Source: Volvariella volvacea V23 (taxonomy: Eukaryota; Basidiomycota; Agaricomycetes; Agaricales; Pluteaceae). Taken from it: a stretch of DNA of 64,000 nt. A program made the position numbers and the translations under genes. The stretch lies in the NCBI GenBank assembly GCA_000349905.1, contig KB722760.1, forward strand, positions 1-64,000, in the 5' to 3' direction. Of this stretch, positions 35,509 to 48,776 are shown in pieces (the stretch's first letter is position 1; each line of letters begins with the position of its first letter). The notes beneath the pieces are model-generated. The model did not search any database. It saw nothing but the letters and a program-made list of their open reading frames with translations, and was not told where the DNA came from.

Positions 35509-37959
35509 ATGGACTTTACGCTGACTCGAGACCTAAGCTGGTCCTCCATCGCTGCGGCGCTGTTCACCGTATACGCGCTCTACAGGGCTCACATTGTGGT
35601 GCAAGGTTTCAAGGTACACCCGCCTCTGCCTTTCCACAACAGGCGCGGGCGCTGATTGTGGCTGAATTCTGCATTTAGGCCTCCCGACACATTCCGCGCA
35701 TCCACTGCCTCTTCAGCCCGCTTGGCCTCCCGGGCGTGATTCTGCCAACGACGTGGTGGAACCCTGGTATCGCCTGGATATGGAAGTGGCGCTTGCATAG
35801 TAAGTCGCGTCATGCCAGGTTGCTGCCGAGTGCCGGGCGCTCACGGATTGCTTGCAATTGTTGATATCTACTTCTACTTTGCAATTCCTCTGCCCACCAT
35901 ATCCTGGGATATGGCTTGAACTCGACCAGCCTATTCGAGTCGCAACACCGAGACCGTGTGCTATGTACCGTGGCTAGCAGGCGTACCGGTCGTGTACAAC
36001 ACAAACCTGGACGTTGTGAGACAGACGTGTTTTGGTGGGCATCGGTCGGCGTGGATTAAGCCTATAGAGTCTAGTGTGGCCGTTTTGTAAGTCGTGCCTG
36101 GAATCCTCTTGCCCGCGTTCTTTTGGTCATGACGCTAAATCGGTTTGGGCGGCGGTTTTTTTGGGAAACTTGACTCGGAAGGCGATGGGGAATGAACTTG
36201 TTTGCGGCGGAGGGGGAGGTGTGGAGGAGACATAGGAGGGTGATGGGTCCTGCGTTTAATAATGATCTGTGCGTGTGCTGCTTTTTTTCCTGGTTCTTGT
36301 TTGTGATTTTGTTGACATCTCGGTTGTTACAGGTATGATCTCGTATGGTCTGAATCACAGAAAACGTTACAGGAGATGATGCACTATGAAGGATGGGTAG
36401 GGAAGAACACAGTAGACGTCCCTGTCTTGCAGGACCTTTCCGTCAAGGTCCGTGATTCCTCATTTTAACACTTCAAACTTCAACCTTCATCGTTTTGTGT
36501 ATAGTTCGCACTCATAATCATCGGGAGATGTGGCTTTGGTTTTGACTTTAACTGGGCCGAGCCGCTTGCTGCCACACAGGAGGGCCAAGATCAACTTGAA
36601 GCCCCCGACATGCCAATTCACAAAGCCCTTCAAGTCATTTCTGAAACCTTCTTGGCCGCCGCATTGTTGCCAAAGTGGCTCCTCGCTCTTCCGTTCAAAA
36701 GGTTCGTCTTCACACTCATAGCTGATCTATCGGAAACCTGACAGGGGCGGATTGCCACTTTATCGCAGATTCAAAGAAATCGGAGAAGCTCAGAGGCAGC
36801 TCGAGCACTTCATGAACGCGCAGGTCGCGGAACGGAAGAGCGAGTTGGGGAGTGGTAGTGCTCGTGGCCAGCAGAGGAGAGACGCGTTTACGATGCTTGT
36901 GCGCGCAAATGGGGGGGAGAATGAGAAACTCCAGCTTACTGACCAGGAATTGGTTCGTGATCTCGCTGCGAGACGTGTCATTCATGATGAATGGGTGCTA
37001 ACTTGATATCTGCGAATATAGATTGGGAATATATTTATTATGCTGTTTGCTGGACATGGTTTGTGCTCAGGGTTTGTGGATCTTGATTTGCGGACTGACA
37101 TGAACGACAGAAACTACGGCTAATACACTCGCTACAACGCTTGGGTTCCTCTCTCTTCATGACGATATCCAAGAAGAGGTTTACCAACAAATCATGTCCG
37201 TTGTAGGCAACAGCCGTGAACCTGTATGTGCTCACCTACAAGCTACATATACCTGAACTCACTCGATTGCGCTGGACAGGAAATGGGCGACTTCTCAAAG
37301 CTAGACAAGGTCGCCGCGATCTTCTACGAAGCTCTCCGATTATTCCGTAGGTTCCGCACCCATATGACACTTTATTTGTTAAACGCCAATTTTCCATGAC
37401 GTAGCTGCTGGTACTCTTATGATGCGATCCCCGGTGGAAGATACCATCCTGCAAATCCCTAAAACAGTAGGAGAGGGCGTGGATCTTGTTCCCGTTGCAA
37501 AGGGTGTATGGGTCTGCACCGACTTGATAGGTGTCCGTACGTCGAATTGTTCTCTCCTACCTGCCAAACTGTGCACTGATCGTTGTCATTGGTAGAATAC
37601 AATCCGCGCTACTTTGATAACCCTACGGAGTACCGCCCGTCTCGATGGTATGGCTTCACAGGCGAAGGAGATCTCTTAAGTGCTTTTAGCATTGGTGGGA
37701 AATACAATATCTCCATTTCGTACAGTTAGTCTAACCAAACTATTGATCATTAGGACCTCGTACGTGCATTGGCCGCAAATTTGCTATAGTCGAGGCCGTC
37801 TCGTTCCTGGCGACCCTTCTTCGCGAATGGCGCGTCGAGCCGCTGCTCCTCGAAGGAGAAACCAGGGAAGAATGGAGCAAGAGGGCAATGGAAGGGAAGC
37901 TTGCGATGGCGTTGGGGTCGAATGATATCCCCTTGAGATTTATCAGGCGCAAGCATTGA
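35509..37959 (+). CDS. Cytochrome P450 monooxygenase D
   Basis: Thirteen exons from ATG 35509 (MDFTLTRDLSWSSIAAALF, which forms the membrane anchor) to TGA 37957-37959. Seen in order: WRRHRRVMGPAFNNDL, CGFGFDFNWAEPL, I-helix MLFAGHETTANT, K-helix FYEALR, YRPSRW, heme loop FSIGPRTCIGRKFA. It has a short insertion (about ten residues, QEGQDQLEAP) after the FNWAEP motif that the other three lack. It follows P450 C after 254 bp on the same strand. No stops or frameshifts were found. Substrate unknown. Confidence 0.9.
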
Positions 37960-40543
37960 TCGACCTGGAGTCCGCTGCTCTCGGTGTGTAGATGGTGATG
38001 ATGTATATGGCTTCTGTTTAGTTACATGCGTCTGCGGTATGACGTGACCAGTTCTGGGTCTTGGAAGCCAAGTACAGACCGGTTGGTGGATGCCTAGGTC
38101 ATTATGACCGCGAGGGTGGACCATGCCAGTGTCATGATTGCGGTGGTCCTTAAGTGTCGTCTGTTTATCTTAGCCTCGTCCCGGTACATTCCTTTGCTTT
38201 TACCCTCCCCAGCCTTTGTAACCTTTGTACTAAAGACACCCTGGAGCTCACTTAACGAAGGGTGTAAACTTCTCACCGTTGAACGATATTACTGCAGGCT
38301 GAAGCTAAAGTGCGTCTAGATTTCATCCTAGATCTCTTCGATATCCTTGACAATTAATCGGCAACCGATTGGCCTCATAATTTCTTACTTTCTGCCCTCC
38401 TACGACCATACCCCAGAGAGGTTTTCAGATAGTGGAGTTCAGCCATGCGATATCCAACTTGCCTTGTTCACATCACTAAATCACTACCTTCTTTATCGCC
38501 TTACTACCTGGGCTCTTTCAGCGCTTCAAAGCGAAATATAGGTGTAGACACTTGATGGGGGAAGGAACTGTGCCGTGAGTCCATTCACATCATTATTTTG
38601 CTACGAAAAGCCGTCTGCTACGTACTATTTTCCAGTGGAAAATCGGCAAATGCTAATAGGTACAAGCGGCTTCTCGTAGGTGTGTGCAATCCATATGACC
38701 CAAAGCAAGACCCTTACTTAGGATGATAAGTAGGTGGGCGCTGTGTGTATTAATACTTCATATATGCGCGCTGATATACAATGGACGAAAGGTTGTAGTC
38801 TGGGAAGGTCATTTCGCCTGGTATCCTGGACTCCACATTTAACGGTAAACCGTGATGACTCGGTTCAGGGTTTTTGCTATTAGCAAGGCAAGTACCGGGT
38901 GGTGTAGTTGGAATCACCGCCTGTATGTTCCGATGCAATAAGGTAGGGTTTAGGTGTCGCGCAGGTTTCTTTCATAGACGAACTGATCCAGAGGGCAGGA
39001 GTTTCCACGTAGATTCAAGGCTAATGGAAGGGCGATACGTTAGCACCCGATTGTACCCGCTCGTCTTCCTTTCTCATTGCCCATTGTGGATTCGGCCTCC
39101 CGTTGGACTGCAGCGCTAGCACAGCTGACCACCCCATCGACATCGACCCCTGGATTCAGTAGCATTTCTCGACACTCGTAGCATCAGGCACGTTGACAGC
39201 CATCTTCCTTGTTCGGTTTGTTGAGCTTCTATCCCAAGATGGATGGACGGCACGCCGCGACAAAGATGATGCACCTATTGGCAATCGCGAAATACTCAGG
39301 TTCAGGAGGCTGCGGAGGGCGTACGTATGATCAGCTGAGGTACTGTGTCCTACCAGTGAGCAGACCGCGGAAAGGAGCGCCGCGACGCGGAACGGGTCCG
39401 ATGTAACGGATTCCCCATCTCGTTGATCATCGATCAGGGTCAATAGTGGGGGAGAAGTGGGGAAGTTGCGACCTAACAATAGTTTGGTGCGGGGAAGGGT
39501 GCATCTAACTTGGAAGTCTACTAACTTAAAGTTTAAACTAACAGTGTGCTAGATCTAGTTTGTTAGACGTGGATAGCAGTAGACCTCCACGGATCGCGTG
39601 CACTGGGGATCGATCAACCGAAGTCTGCAGAGACGATAGTCGAAATGGCTGGCAACTCTGGCGCGATTGGCGGCCCCCGAGGATATCCAATGGTGGGTTA
39701 CACGGATTGCTAATGATATGAATAACTCTCAGATGCGGATAGCCGCTACTCACATCCTGGCTAGGGACGCCCAGGTGGATACAGCTTTTACGGTGCCGGC
39801 ATCGGAGGCAGGAGAGCCGCTAGCTGTTTCGGTTGGCTAAAGACACCCGGGTTTGTACTTGCATGACTGAAAGGTTGTGTGCTTCTAAACAGATTGTCCC
39901 ATTAGGTTACGATGGACAAGGTTAGAACCCCTGAGGAGCGTCGAAAGGTGGGAATGAGATACCTCGCGCCGTAAAAGTTGGGGAACTTCATGGACCTAAA
40001 TTAGTGCAAACTTTCGCGATGGAACTGGGGCTGAGCGAGGAAAATGTTTCAATGTTGAGATGGGTGAGTTGTCCCCACAACCCTCCCCACCCCCACTCAA
40101 TGGGGTTAGGACCCCGGACGTACACTAATCGGGGGGTTTACGATGTGAGGCTGTTGTCTCCAAATAGCTCCTAACCTACATTGTTGGTCTATCATCTCCC
40201 TACGGTCCGAATGGACTGCTTCGAGCAATGGAGATCGAGGGCACTACGACGTACGGCTGACACTTACAAGGCGGACTTCCGTTGCATCTCCATAAACTCA
40301 TCATGTGTCCAAAAGGATATTTTGGTCTTTTCCCCACTTGCATCGAGCCTGGATGCCGCAATGATGGAGCGCCTTCTGGACCACATTGAGATTGCGAGCG
40401 GGCACTCCATACCCTCGACAGTGTCAAGAAGTCATGATCGTGTTCCAAATGTTACCCCATACGTCATAGCTGTCGAATGTATAAAGAGCACGAATCGCCA
40501 GCCTGGAACTGCAACAACACAAACCTCCTAACAGCCTTCGCCC
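37960..40543. other. Intergenic, P450 array to alcohol dehydrogenase
   Basis: About 2.6 kb in which no gene is recognised; open frames are short and without family signatures. No long repeat or transposon terminus was noticed. Confidence 0.5.
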
Positions 40544-42082
40544 ATGTCGAACTACACCATCCCCAAAGTCCAAAGAGCTGCAGTTGTGTCCTCAGCTGGA
40601 GCTCCTATCGAAATTCGCCACGATGTACCAGTCAAGCAAGCGTCCGAGCTCGCCGCTGGGGAGTGTCTCGTAAAGCTATTCTGCACAGGAGTATGCCACA
40701 CGGACCTACACGCTGCGTTGGGCGATTGGCCGTTGAAGGCGAACACACCGCTGATCGGCGGACACGAGGGTGTCGGTGAGATCGTGGCCATTGGGCAAGG
40801 TACAGCGCACAGCCCAGTAAAGATTGGCCAGCGCGTCGGGATCAAGTGGTTGGCATCTTCGTAAGTATCCGACTCCTATTGGGCGACTCGAAACAATAAC
40901 ACTTTTCTTGAATAGATGCCTCGACTGTGAACCCTGCCGCAAGGGCCATGAGCAAAGTAACGCACTTCCAACTATTATTTGTGGAGATACAAACTGATTC
41001 GCCAAAGATTGCTACAATGCCAAGTTAAGTGGCTTCACTGTCGATGGCACCTTCAGCGAATATGTTGTACGTCGCATTTTAAATAATACTGAAACGTACT
41101 GGATTCAAGCGACCTCATAGGTATCCTGGGTGCACCACGTAACCCCTATACCAGACGGAATTGAGCACAACGCGGCAGCTTCCATCCTATGCGCAGTAAG
41201 TTCGAGTTCCGAGCTGATGAATATATTCATTGATGAGACATCCCGCAGGGTGTGACCGTATATCGTGCTATCAAGTACAGCAGGACGGAGCCCGGGAACT
41301 GGATCGTACTGCCCGGCGCAGGCGGTGGCCTTGGACATCTCGGTTCGTAGGCTTCCTAACACTGAAACTTCTAATTTACGCGTTTCAATAGCCGTCCAGT
41401 ACGCCAAAGTTCGGGGGCTGCGGGTAATTGCCATTGGTATGAATCGAACACTAGGCGATGGTATATTGTCTAACGCTTGATTGCAGATACTGGAGCGGAG
41501 AAGAAAAAGTTGTGCCTGGATCTAGGAGCAGATCATTGGATCGACTTCAAGGAATGCAAGGATATCCCAGCGGAAGTGAAAGCCGTTACTGGTGGTTATG
41601 GGGCACACGCAGCTGTTGTAACCGCAGTAAACGTAAGGAATTCCCAACGAGAAAAATCGACTATACTGACGTGGCTCCAGCCAGGACCATACTCCCAAGC
41701 CCTTGAATACCTCCGAAGCAATGGCACGTTGATGACAGTTGGTCTACCTGGAGAGGCAAAAATGGAAGCTTCGATTTTCTTCACTGTCTTCAAGGTTGGT
41801 CGTCTTGCATGTGGAACTTCATGTCCTACTCACCCAGAATAGAGCATCACCATCATTGGGTCCTACGTTGGTAACCGACAAGATGCTGTTGAAGCCATAG
41901 ATCTCGCTGCGAGCGGTAAGGTGAAGTGTATTTACGAAGTTCGACCTTTGGACTCCCTTAAAGAGTGAGTGCGCTATCCTGCTTTTTCGTTGATTTTTGA
42001 CTGAATTTATCGCTCTAGTACGTATGAGGGTTTGACGGAGGGAAGGGTTGCTGGAAGAGTCGTGCTCGACTATAGCAAGTAA
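40544..42082 (+). CDS. Zinc-dependent alcohol dehydrogenase (ADH1 type)
   Basis: Catalyses NAD-dependent interconversion of alcohols and aldehydes in the cytosol. About nine to ten exons; the first are 40544-40860, 40916-40956 and 41008-41066. Catalytic-zinc ligands lie in FCTGVCHTDLH and GGHEGVGEI, and the structural-zinc cysteines in CLDCEPCRKGHEQNC. The domain GFTVDGTFSEYV precedes the Rossmann fold PGAGGGLGH, and the acidic residue in DTGAEKKKLCLDLGAD points to NAD rather than NADP. The C-terminus ends GRVAGRVVLDYSK, as in yeast-type ADH. The frame is open throughout. It lies on the same strand as the P450s, 2.6 kb downstream; a shared pathway is possible but unproven. Confidence 0.9.
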
Positions 42083-43166
42083 AGGGAACTGGGTAACATC
42101 TGCGTCTTGATAAAGCTCTCTGTATCATTATCGATATCGTGTGAAATTTGGATTATTACTCCCACCATAGGCCACTCGTTGCCTTGGGCTCCATCTCTCG
42201 CCGCCCACGGCTGTGGTCGCTTCTTAACTCCAACTGCCCTAAATCGTACTAGAACTCAATTAGATTCCGTCAGTACCGGAGAATGGCTTGCAAATCATGC
42301 CTAGTTGTTCACTCCCATCACTCTGGTATCCAGCACCATAGCTTTTCTACTGCACAAAACGGGTTCATGTCGTTAGCCCTCGGCACAATGAGCATCAGCC
42401 GGATGACCCTGATTACTCAAGAAACGACGAGATTCGGGTGTGGAGTGTATTGAGGGAGGAGTGCCGTTGCATGGTCCAAGTGTGGAAGGAATGCTTCGTA
42501 GGGTCGAGTTGAGAAGTCGACGGTCTCCATCCTTCCACTGCTCGTGGAAATGTGTGGATCTGCATTGTCGTGTCTCAAGATTGTTGAGCACTGTCACTGA
42601 CTGGCTTTAGAATCTTCTTGGTCCTTTTCTCAGCGCCCGAGTTTGTCGTGTGCATAAATTTGGATGATTGGGTGCATTGGAGGGCGTTTCGTTATCCTAG
42701 AGACTGATCGTGGCTGCAAAGCCTCGGAGGTGTACGGCGACGTACTAGCGACACTACTGACCCACACGAAACCAAACCGGGTAACCCTGAATTGATCAGC
42801 GCGGCTCCAGGTTGCCGAACGTAAACCCTTTTGTGCATGTACTCCCAAGTTGATGGCCAGTGGTACGTATTGTAGTAGTGCTTATAGGTGAGCACTTTCA
42901 ACTCTCAGCTTCATGGCAGGGATGTTGGCGTAGATGCGATATTTACCTATACAAGTTGCAGGGCGTACCAAGGAAATTGGAGCTCCAAGAGCTTACAATA
43001 GCTTATAATCGATCATTAACTCAGGAAATGGTCGCGACACAGGATTCCATTTTAATCATAGGCCACTTGCGCCTGGCCCGTGGCGTTCCTATCAGCCCTA
43101 AGTAAAATCAGCATCACCTTTTGGATAGCCTTATAAAGGAGTTCAGCCGGATGGTGATGAACCACC
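42083..43166. other. Intergenic, ADH to membrane-protein gene
   Basis: About 1.1 kb; no gene or repeat recognised. Confidence 0.5.
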
Positions 43167-45578
43167 ATGACCACAAAGACAGGTTCTCAAGCGTACAGCC
43201 CACTGCTGAGTCCCTCCGTGGATTACCCGCCTCTAGACTCAGGGAAAATCCAACCAAGGAGTATGCGTGCACGAAGGTGAGTTTCATGCTTGACTATGAG
43301 GTAGTGATCTGCTAATGAGTAAATTGCCCTCAAGTCGTCGACGTAATGCACTATTTCAACCACGCGTTTATATGCCCATCTTGGTTATCCTGTGGCAGTC
43401 TGCGATTCTTGCTTGGGGATGGGGGTTTTATGCTGTTACTCGAAGGAGGGCAATACCCCTTCCTGACAATCTCGCTGTTACCGTACAAGAGCGGCCTCGA
43501 ACTGTAACATTCATCATCACCTTGATAGCCACTCTTATTTCTATCAATACTGGATTGTGAGTATATTCATATTATTGCTGGCACATGGAGCATCTTAGTT
43601 GTCCAGTTTTTACTCCCAAGCTATTCGCTATTCCGTTGCGATGTCGCTTTCTCGCCCTATATCCCTATTTTCCCTATCGTCTAGCCTGAAACTAGCAGCG
43701 AAAGGCCCAGTTCTTAGTATTCGCCACTGGAAGTGGTCCTTAGTGGCTCTGGTCTGCGTTGTTGCACTGAGCGCCCAAACTGCTGGGTGAGTCAAATGGG
43801 GAAGAAAATTACGACACGCACAATGACCGTAACTGTGACAGGTGGACCACATTGTTAACGCCGAGGCCAATTGCTAGGGAGACGGAACTGAGTGGCTTCG
43901 GCGTTGACATGGGGAACAGTGAGTTTATCACACAAGTAATCGTGGATACTGATAATAGTACATTGGCGCCTGGTATGCCCAATTTCTCTTTCTACTTAAA
44001 ATGGCTTGTACGAGTCATTCCTAGATTTATGGATGAGCAATGGCCCAATTATAGAAGATAGCGGGGTCTCAGCGGTTGCTGCAGCCTACAACCAGAGCGC
44101 AACCTTCAACTTTAATGGAATGACCTTCTACAGATCAACAGGTCAGCAAGCATCGACTTGGCGCCTATAGTCTCTTACCATTGGTACAGGGGGTATCTTG
44201 TTTGCCAACTTGCAAACAGTGCCCACGCAATCTGGGCGAAGAATCGAAGCAAAGTTACCTGCCAATGCGGCTATCGCCTCATCCGTTCGCAGCCCCCCTG
44301 GATTCCCGATGAATTATACCGTGACCCAGCAAGGGTTCACCGCAGATGTCCATTGTGAACAGCGAGATCTAAATGAAGACACTTCACCCAGCTTGCGATG
44401 GCGAATAGAACCTCAAACTGTTGGTGGTAGAGATTTATTTATTGCAGATGCTGAGATCGGTTGCGGGGGTGGCAATGCGTCAACCACCAGTGCGCTCTTA
44501 CATTGATGCACCTATGTGCTGATAGCTGATGTCCAAAAATTTTAGGGCACATTATGGGACCAGTGCGGGACGCAGAGGGTGACATGGTGCCCAATGCTAT
44601 CTTTCCAGGTGTTTGCGTGTATAACAACCATACAAATTATGGTATGCCTCAATACTACTCCACCTCCAATACTAAGTTGTTGTCGTAGAAATTATTCTCG
44701 TCGGAAGAGGCAACTATGATTGGATACCCCCTACAATCTGCACTATTTCACCCAAAGTGACGCGCGTTGACGTACAGTACAGTCAATCCCCTCGTTCTTC
44801 TTCTGAATATCCCGATTTCATTGAAGTTCTCGAGCCATGGGAAGCCACAGACATGCCAGGGGCGGGTCACGCTTCCGCATACATGGTGTGGCGCACGTTG
44901 GTATTTGGCCAAACCCTCGCTGGAAATACTATTGGTGACTCCCTCGTATCATTCTACCTCTCCGAGACATCCAAGGAGCAGGACCGCAACCAGGTGCTTA
45001 ATTTCATTCTGGTAGGTGCAACCTTTGCATCGATCCTGCACGTCTTGATTTTCCTGCAGGAAGCATGGCTCAGGGGCGTCTTCGAATTTGGAGCTACAGT
45101 ATGAACATATCGTACCCTTTCTGTTCCTTCCTAATATTTGTTTATTCAGCTGGTCCGAACGGCCTACACAGAGAACACCAACAACTTCTTCGGGAATCCA
45201 GGGACACCCATCCCAGAAAGATTCCGGTCCCCTGTAAATGGGACATTCACCACAGAAACAATCGGATGGCACCACCAGGACAGTGACATGCCAGTGGTAC
45301 TCCTAGCCCCGACATTCATCACCAGTCTATCGATCCTCATAGTTTTCTACACCCTCTTTCGATATTCAAAGGACACAAGGGTTGAGGGTCAGGATCACTT
45401 TGACCTTAATAACCCGCTTCACATTATTGCAGCAGCGGCTGTTGGTAATTTCAAGGAGCCCTTCCCACCTTTCGATGCCGACCTTAGCCAGGAATCTAGG
45501 CATAGTACGCGAGTTAGGGTGAGATTAGGTCTCACAGAAGCGGGAGAACTTGGTCTTGTTCAGCATAATGTCGTGTAA
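43167..45578 (+). CDS. Multi-pass membrane protein of unknown family, copy 1
   Basis: I do not recognise a named family. The start MTTKTGSQAYSPLLS at 43167 was chosen because the paralogue at 57-59.6 kb has a matching short first exon. Exon 2 (43335-43556) has two membrane segments (MPILVILWQSAILAWGWGF; TVTFIITLIATLISI), exon 3 a third (KWSLVALVCVVALSAQTAG). A large, probably lumenal or extracellular region follows, with many conserved aromatic and Asn-containing motifs (GFGVDMGNSEFITQ, SGVSAVAAAYNQS, PANAAIASS, NYTVTQQGFTADVHCEQ, GRGNYDWIPPTICTI). A last membrane segment VVLLAPTFITSLSILIVFY precedes a short cytosolic tail ending GLVQHNVV. At least ten exons. The architecture suggests a surface protein; function unknown. 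Confidence 0.7.
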
Positions 45579-45812
45579 ATCTGTAGCTCGAGTTGTTGAT
45601 CATACCTTGTGTAATCGTGTAATAATAAATCGATCTTTTGATACGCTATCTGGCGGTGATGATATCAACCGCCTTCTAGGAGGATATGAAAGAAGGTGGG
45701 GCTGGAAGGACTGAATTCGGGAAAGCAAGAAAGCAGGAAAGGAGAGGTACAATCCGGGTTTATTCAGATGGGTGATGACTGCCTCTACTATCATACACGT
45801 ACACTTCCACAT

Positions 45813-47867
45813 TTACTCGTCCAACTTCATCCTTGAATTCCTAAATACCTCCACCATACCCACTGGAATCAAGTCTCCATCTACGACCTTGACAGATCCG
45901 AAATGCTTCAACAACCCTTCCCCATAAAGCGCAAATGTCCAACGCTCATAAACCGCTTGGTCATCCAAACTAATACCCAACTCATCTATATCATGAAGCA
46001 CGTTCGGTGAAATATCCTCGTGATTAGATTCAAGCCTTTCCAACGTATTCTGGTAGTGGACGGCCCAGTTATCTAGATATGTTTCCCGCAAGGTGATGTA
46101 CTCCTCAAACGATAGAAACTCGAGGTCCTTGGGCCGATCTTTCTTGAATTCAAAGTCTTCTTCGGCGATTCGATATAGGTCTTTATCGGTCTTGTCTCTC
46201 TGATGAACGTATGACGAGGCGCCCATTCCCCGGTCATCCGTCGGCAAAGACAACAGCTCCACCAACGGATTTCTGATCTCCAATCCGCCATACGTGATTG
46301 GTAGATGAAAGTATCCCTCGGGAAGATCAACGGCACCAAACTTCTTCTCCAAAACACCTCTCAAATACCCAACTACACCGCCTGTTGTGTCCTTAAACAG
46401 CTCTTTCTGAATCCTCGCCAACGTCCGGAGGGTGTTCTGGATGTGCTCATTCCCATAAGATTTCGCTGGTCGTCCGCCAAAGNNNNNNNNNNNNNNNNNN
46501 NNNNNNNNNNNNNNNNNNNNNNNNNNNNNNNNNNNNNNNNNNNNNNNNNNNNNNNNNNNNNNNNNNNNNNNNNNNNNNNNNNGCTCAAGTCTGTCAAGCT
46601 CGGGCCCGGTAAGCAGGGACGGGACGGAATCCAAGCCTTGCTCTCGAAGACAGCGAGGAAGATGCGTTTGAATTGGACCTGCCATTGAATGCCTATGTGT
46701 TGGAGGAGGAGAGCGTTGATGATGTCTGGATCGGTAAAGGCCCTGTGATAGAAATAGTCCTTAGGACGAGAAACCAAATCGAAAGGGAAAAGATGACCTG
46801 TATTTCCCATTGAGGTGCCTCCTCAGTTCAATGACGACACCCCCTTCGGGCCAGTTCCAGTTCTCCAAATTCGACATCCTCATATTCAAGACATTCGCCA
46901 CTTCCTTTTGCACCGTCTCATTATTCAGCATCTCCTTCAGGGTGGCTCTCTTAGTCTCATCCATCAATCCAGAGCTCAGCAGCCCTCTAATGGAGTTCTT
47001 GACATCGTTAGGAAGGATGTTGGACCTCTGAATTGTTCTTACGGCTCTCTTGATACCTTGGCGAATAGCCGAAAGAGCATTCTGCGCGTCATACCCGGAG
47101 AAAAGTTCCTCCAGATAAGTATTCAAAGCTTCCGTATCGGTAGAAAACTCCTCGAATACGATAGAGCCGAACTTCTCCTTCTGTTCGACTCTCTCGATCC
47201 TCCCAACGTCGACGAAGTCGTCGGACTCTATGTTGGCAGAATTGGATGAACCTGGTCTTTCTCTGGTGGTAGCACTGTCGCTTTCTTCGACACTTCCATC
47301 TAAGGATACGGTGGTCGACGAATCACCACTAGCTAGCCATTCCTTGAAGAGCTCTCCAAAGAGCTTCGCGCATTCGAACCTCCTTCCGACTTGCCTGACG
47401 TGGTTCTCCAGCGCTTCAACCCAAGCATCAATCATCTTGCCCTCTGAGGCATAAGATACTAGAAATGAAGCGCAATGCGTCAGAGTGTAATACGAACATC
47501 TCAACAGATTAAGACTGCGCTTCGAGCAAGGAGGTAAAGGAGGATAGAATAACGCACCATCAAAGCTGGGATCAAGCTTGGCCTGCTGAACCCATCTCTC
47601 AAAGCTCCTAAATGGGTACTTCCCATCGATGACGCGGTCATAGTGAATCTGGCCGGATCCCTTCCACTTCTCGATATTCTTCACCAATAGTTCGACTTTC
47701 TGTATCGCATCGGGCACCACGTCAGCATCAGCGTCGGCAGTGGTCGCAGAGGACGCGTGAATTTTAGCCAACACAGGTGCGGTATGCTTTTGATAATCCA
47801 GGCGCTGTTTCTCGAGTTCCTGGAGTTTGATAGAGGTGATAAAGTGCAAAGTCTCGTTGAAAGACAT
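45813..47867 (-). CDS. Probable cellular reverse-transcriptase-related (rvt-type) gene, interrupted by a gap
   Basis: Exons 47558-47867, 46798-47458, 46583-46742, then the 100-N gap, then 45813-46482. The first intron (47459-47557) would otherwise encode an odd Cys-rich insert. The N-terminus (MSFNETLHFITSIKLQELEKQR) is a likely coiled coil; next comes a segment with NWPEGGVVIELRRHLNGKYR and DPDIINALLLQHIGIQW. After the gap are GYFHLPITYGGLEIRNPLVELL and FLSFEEYITLRETY. These resemble the fungal rvt genes, single-copy non-mobile relatives of reverse transcriptases, but this identification is from memory of motifs. The RT core with its catalytic Asp residues would fall in the gap, so it cannot be seen here. 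Confidence 0.55.
46483..46582. other. Assembly gap (100 N)
   Basis: Exactly 100 N, the usual placeholder for unknown length. It splits the rvt-like gene between PGPELDRLE and FGGRPAKSYGNE. If the identification is right, more than 1 kb of coding sequence is missing here. Confidence 0.9.
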
Positions 47868-48776
47868 CGGGGGTGGCGAACACTGACACGAAGGAAAAGC
47901 GTGGAGGTATGTGGCTGATGGATTGGATCAAAGGATCAAGCGGACAAGAACGCTCGAAAATGTCTTTGAGAGGAAGATCAGAGATGGTGGTGGGATATAA
48001 ATACGCAACAGGCTGGTGCTTCCAAAAGATAGGAACCGATAGGTTATCAGGCTGGCCAATAAGCACATGAATTGAGAAAACGGAGTCCCTAGACCTGTTC
48101 AACTGAGCCGCGGTCTCTTGTGAGTGCCATAAGAATCTTGATTTCCTATGTTGTCGAGACTCGTGCCCTCATAAAGTTGCAGGTGCTTGGTCTGAGATTC
48201 CTAGAGTTGTTGGAGTGAGCCTGGTTGAAGAAGCTGCACGACAACAGGAGATTTGCTCATATAATAAGAATTGAAATACTTCCCCCTATTCGTTGTGGCC
48301 CGAGAAAAAATTGCCATATTCGTCTTTCGTGGCGTCGTACCTGTTAACGCTTGAGCCCCTGTAATGCCGCCACCTCGACGGTCGAGGTCTGCGGGATCTG
48401 GAGATGACGAGCGCGAGATGGATTCCGCAGACCAAGCAAGGCGCGTACATGTTCTCGCTGTGCCGCACCCGCTGTCTTAGAACTACGCGCATGTAGTCGC
48501 ATGTAGTAAGCGTACATCTTCCTAGGAATTCAAACAATCGCGGGCTTTCATATCACGATTCACGAGGATTTGGGTTTCCTGAACGAGGATAGATTAAGGC
48601 AATACACTGATGTACATGAGAGGGAGATAAAGTAACGTAGCGCGATAGGGTTGCCTACAACAAAAGAGCAGCGAAGAGGAAGCCAAAGGAGGATCGACCT
48701 TCATCCATCAATGAAACCACCAAAAATCATAAGAAAAAAGGAGGAAAAAGAAAACGCCAGCGCAAAATGCTGAAGT
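47868..48776. other. Intergenic, rvt-like gene to H2B copy 2
   Basis: About 900 bp containing the rvt-like promoter and the H2B copy 2 3' flank. An A/G-rich stretch lies at 48650-48770. No gene seen. Confidence 0.5.

Noticed and set aside
25058..42082. Calling the P450s plus alcohol dehydrogenase a biosynthetic gene cluster
   Set aside because: No backbone enzyme, transporter or pathway regulator is seen, and the ADH is 2.6 kb away and of the ordinary ADH1 type.
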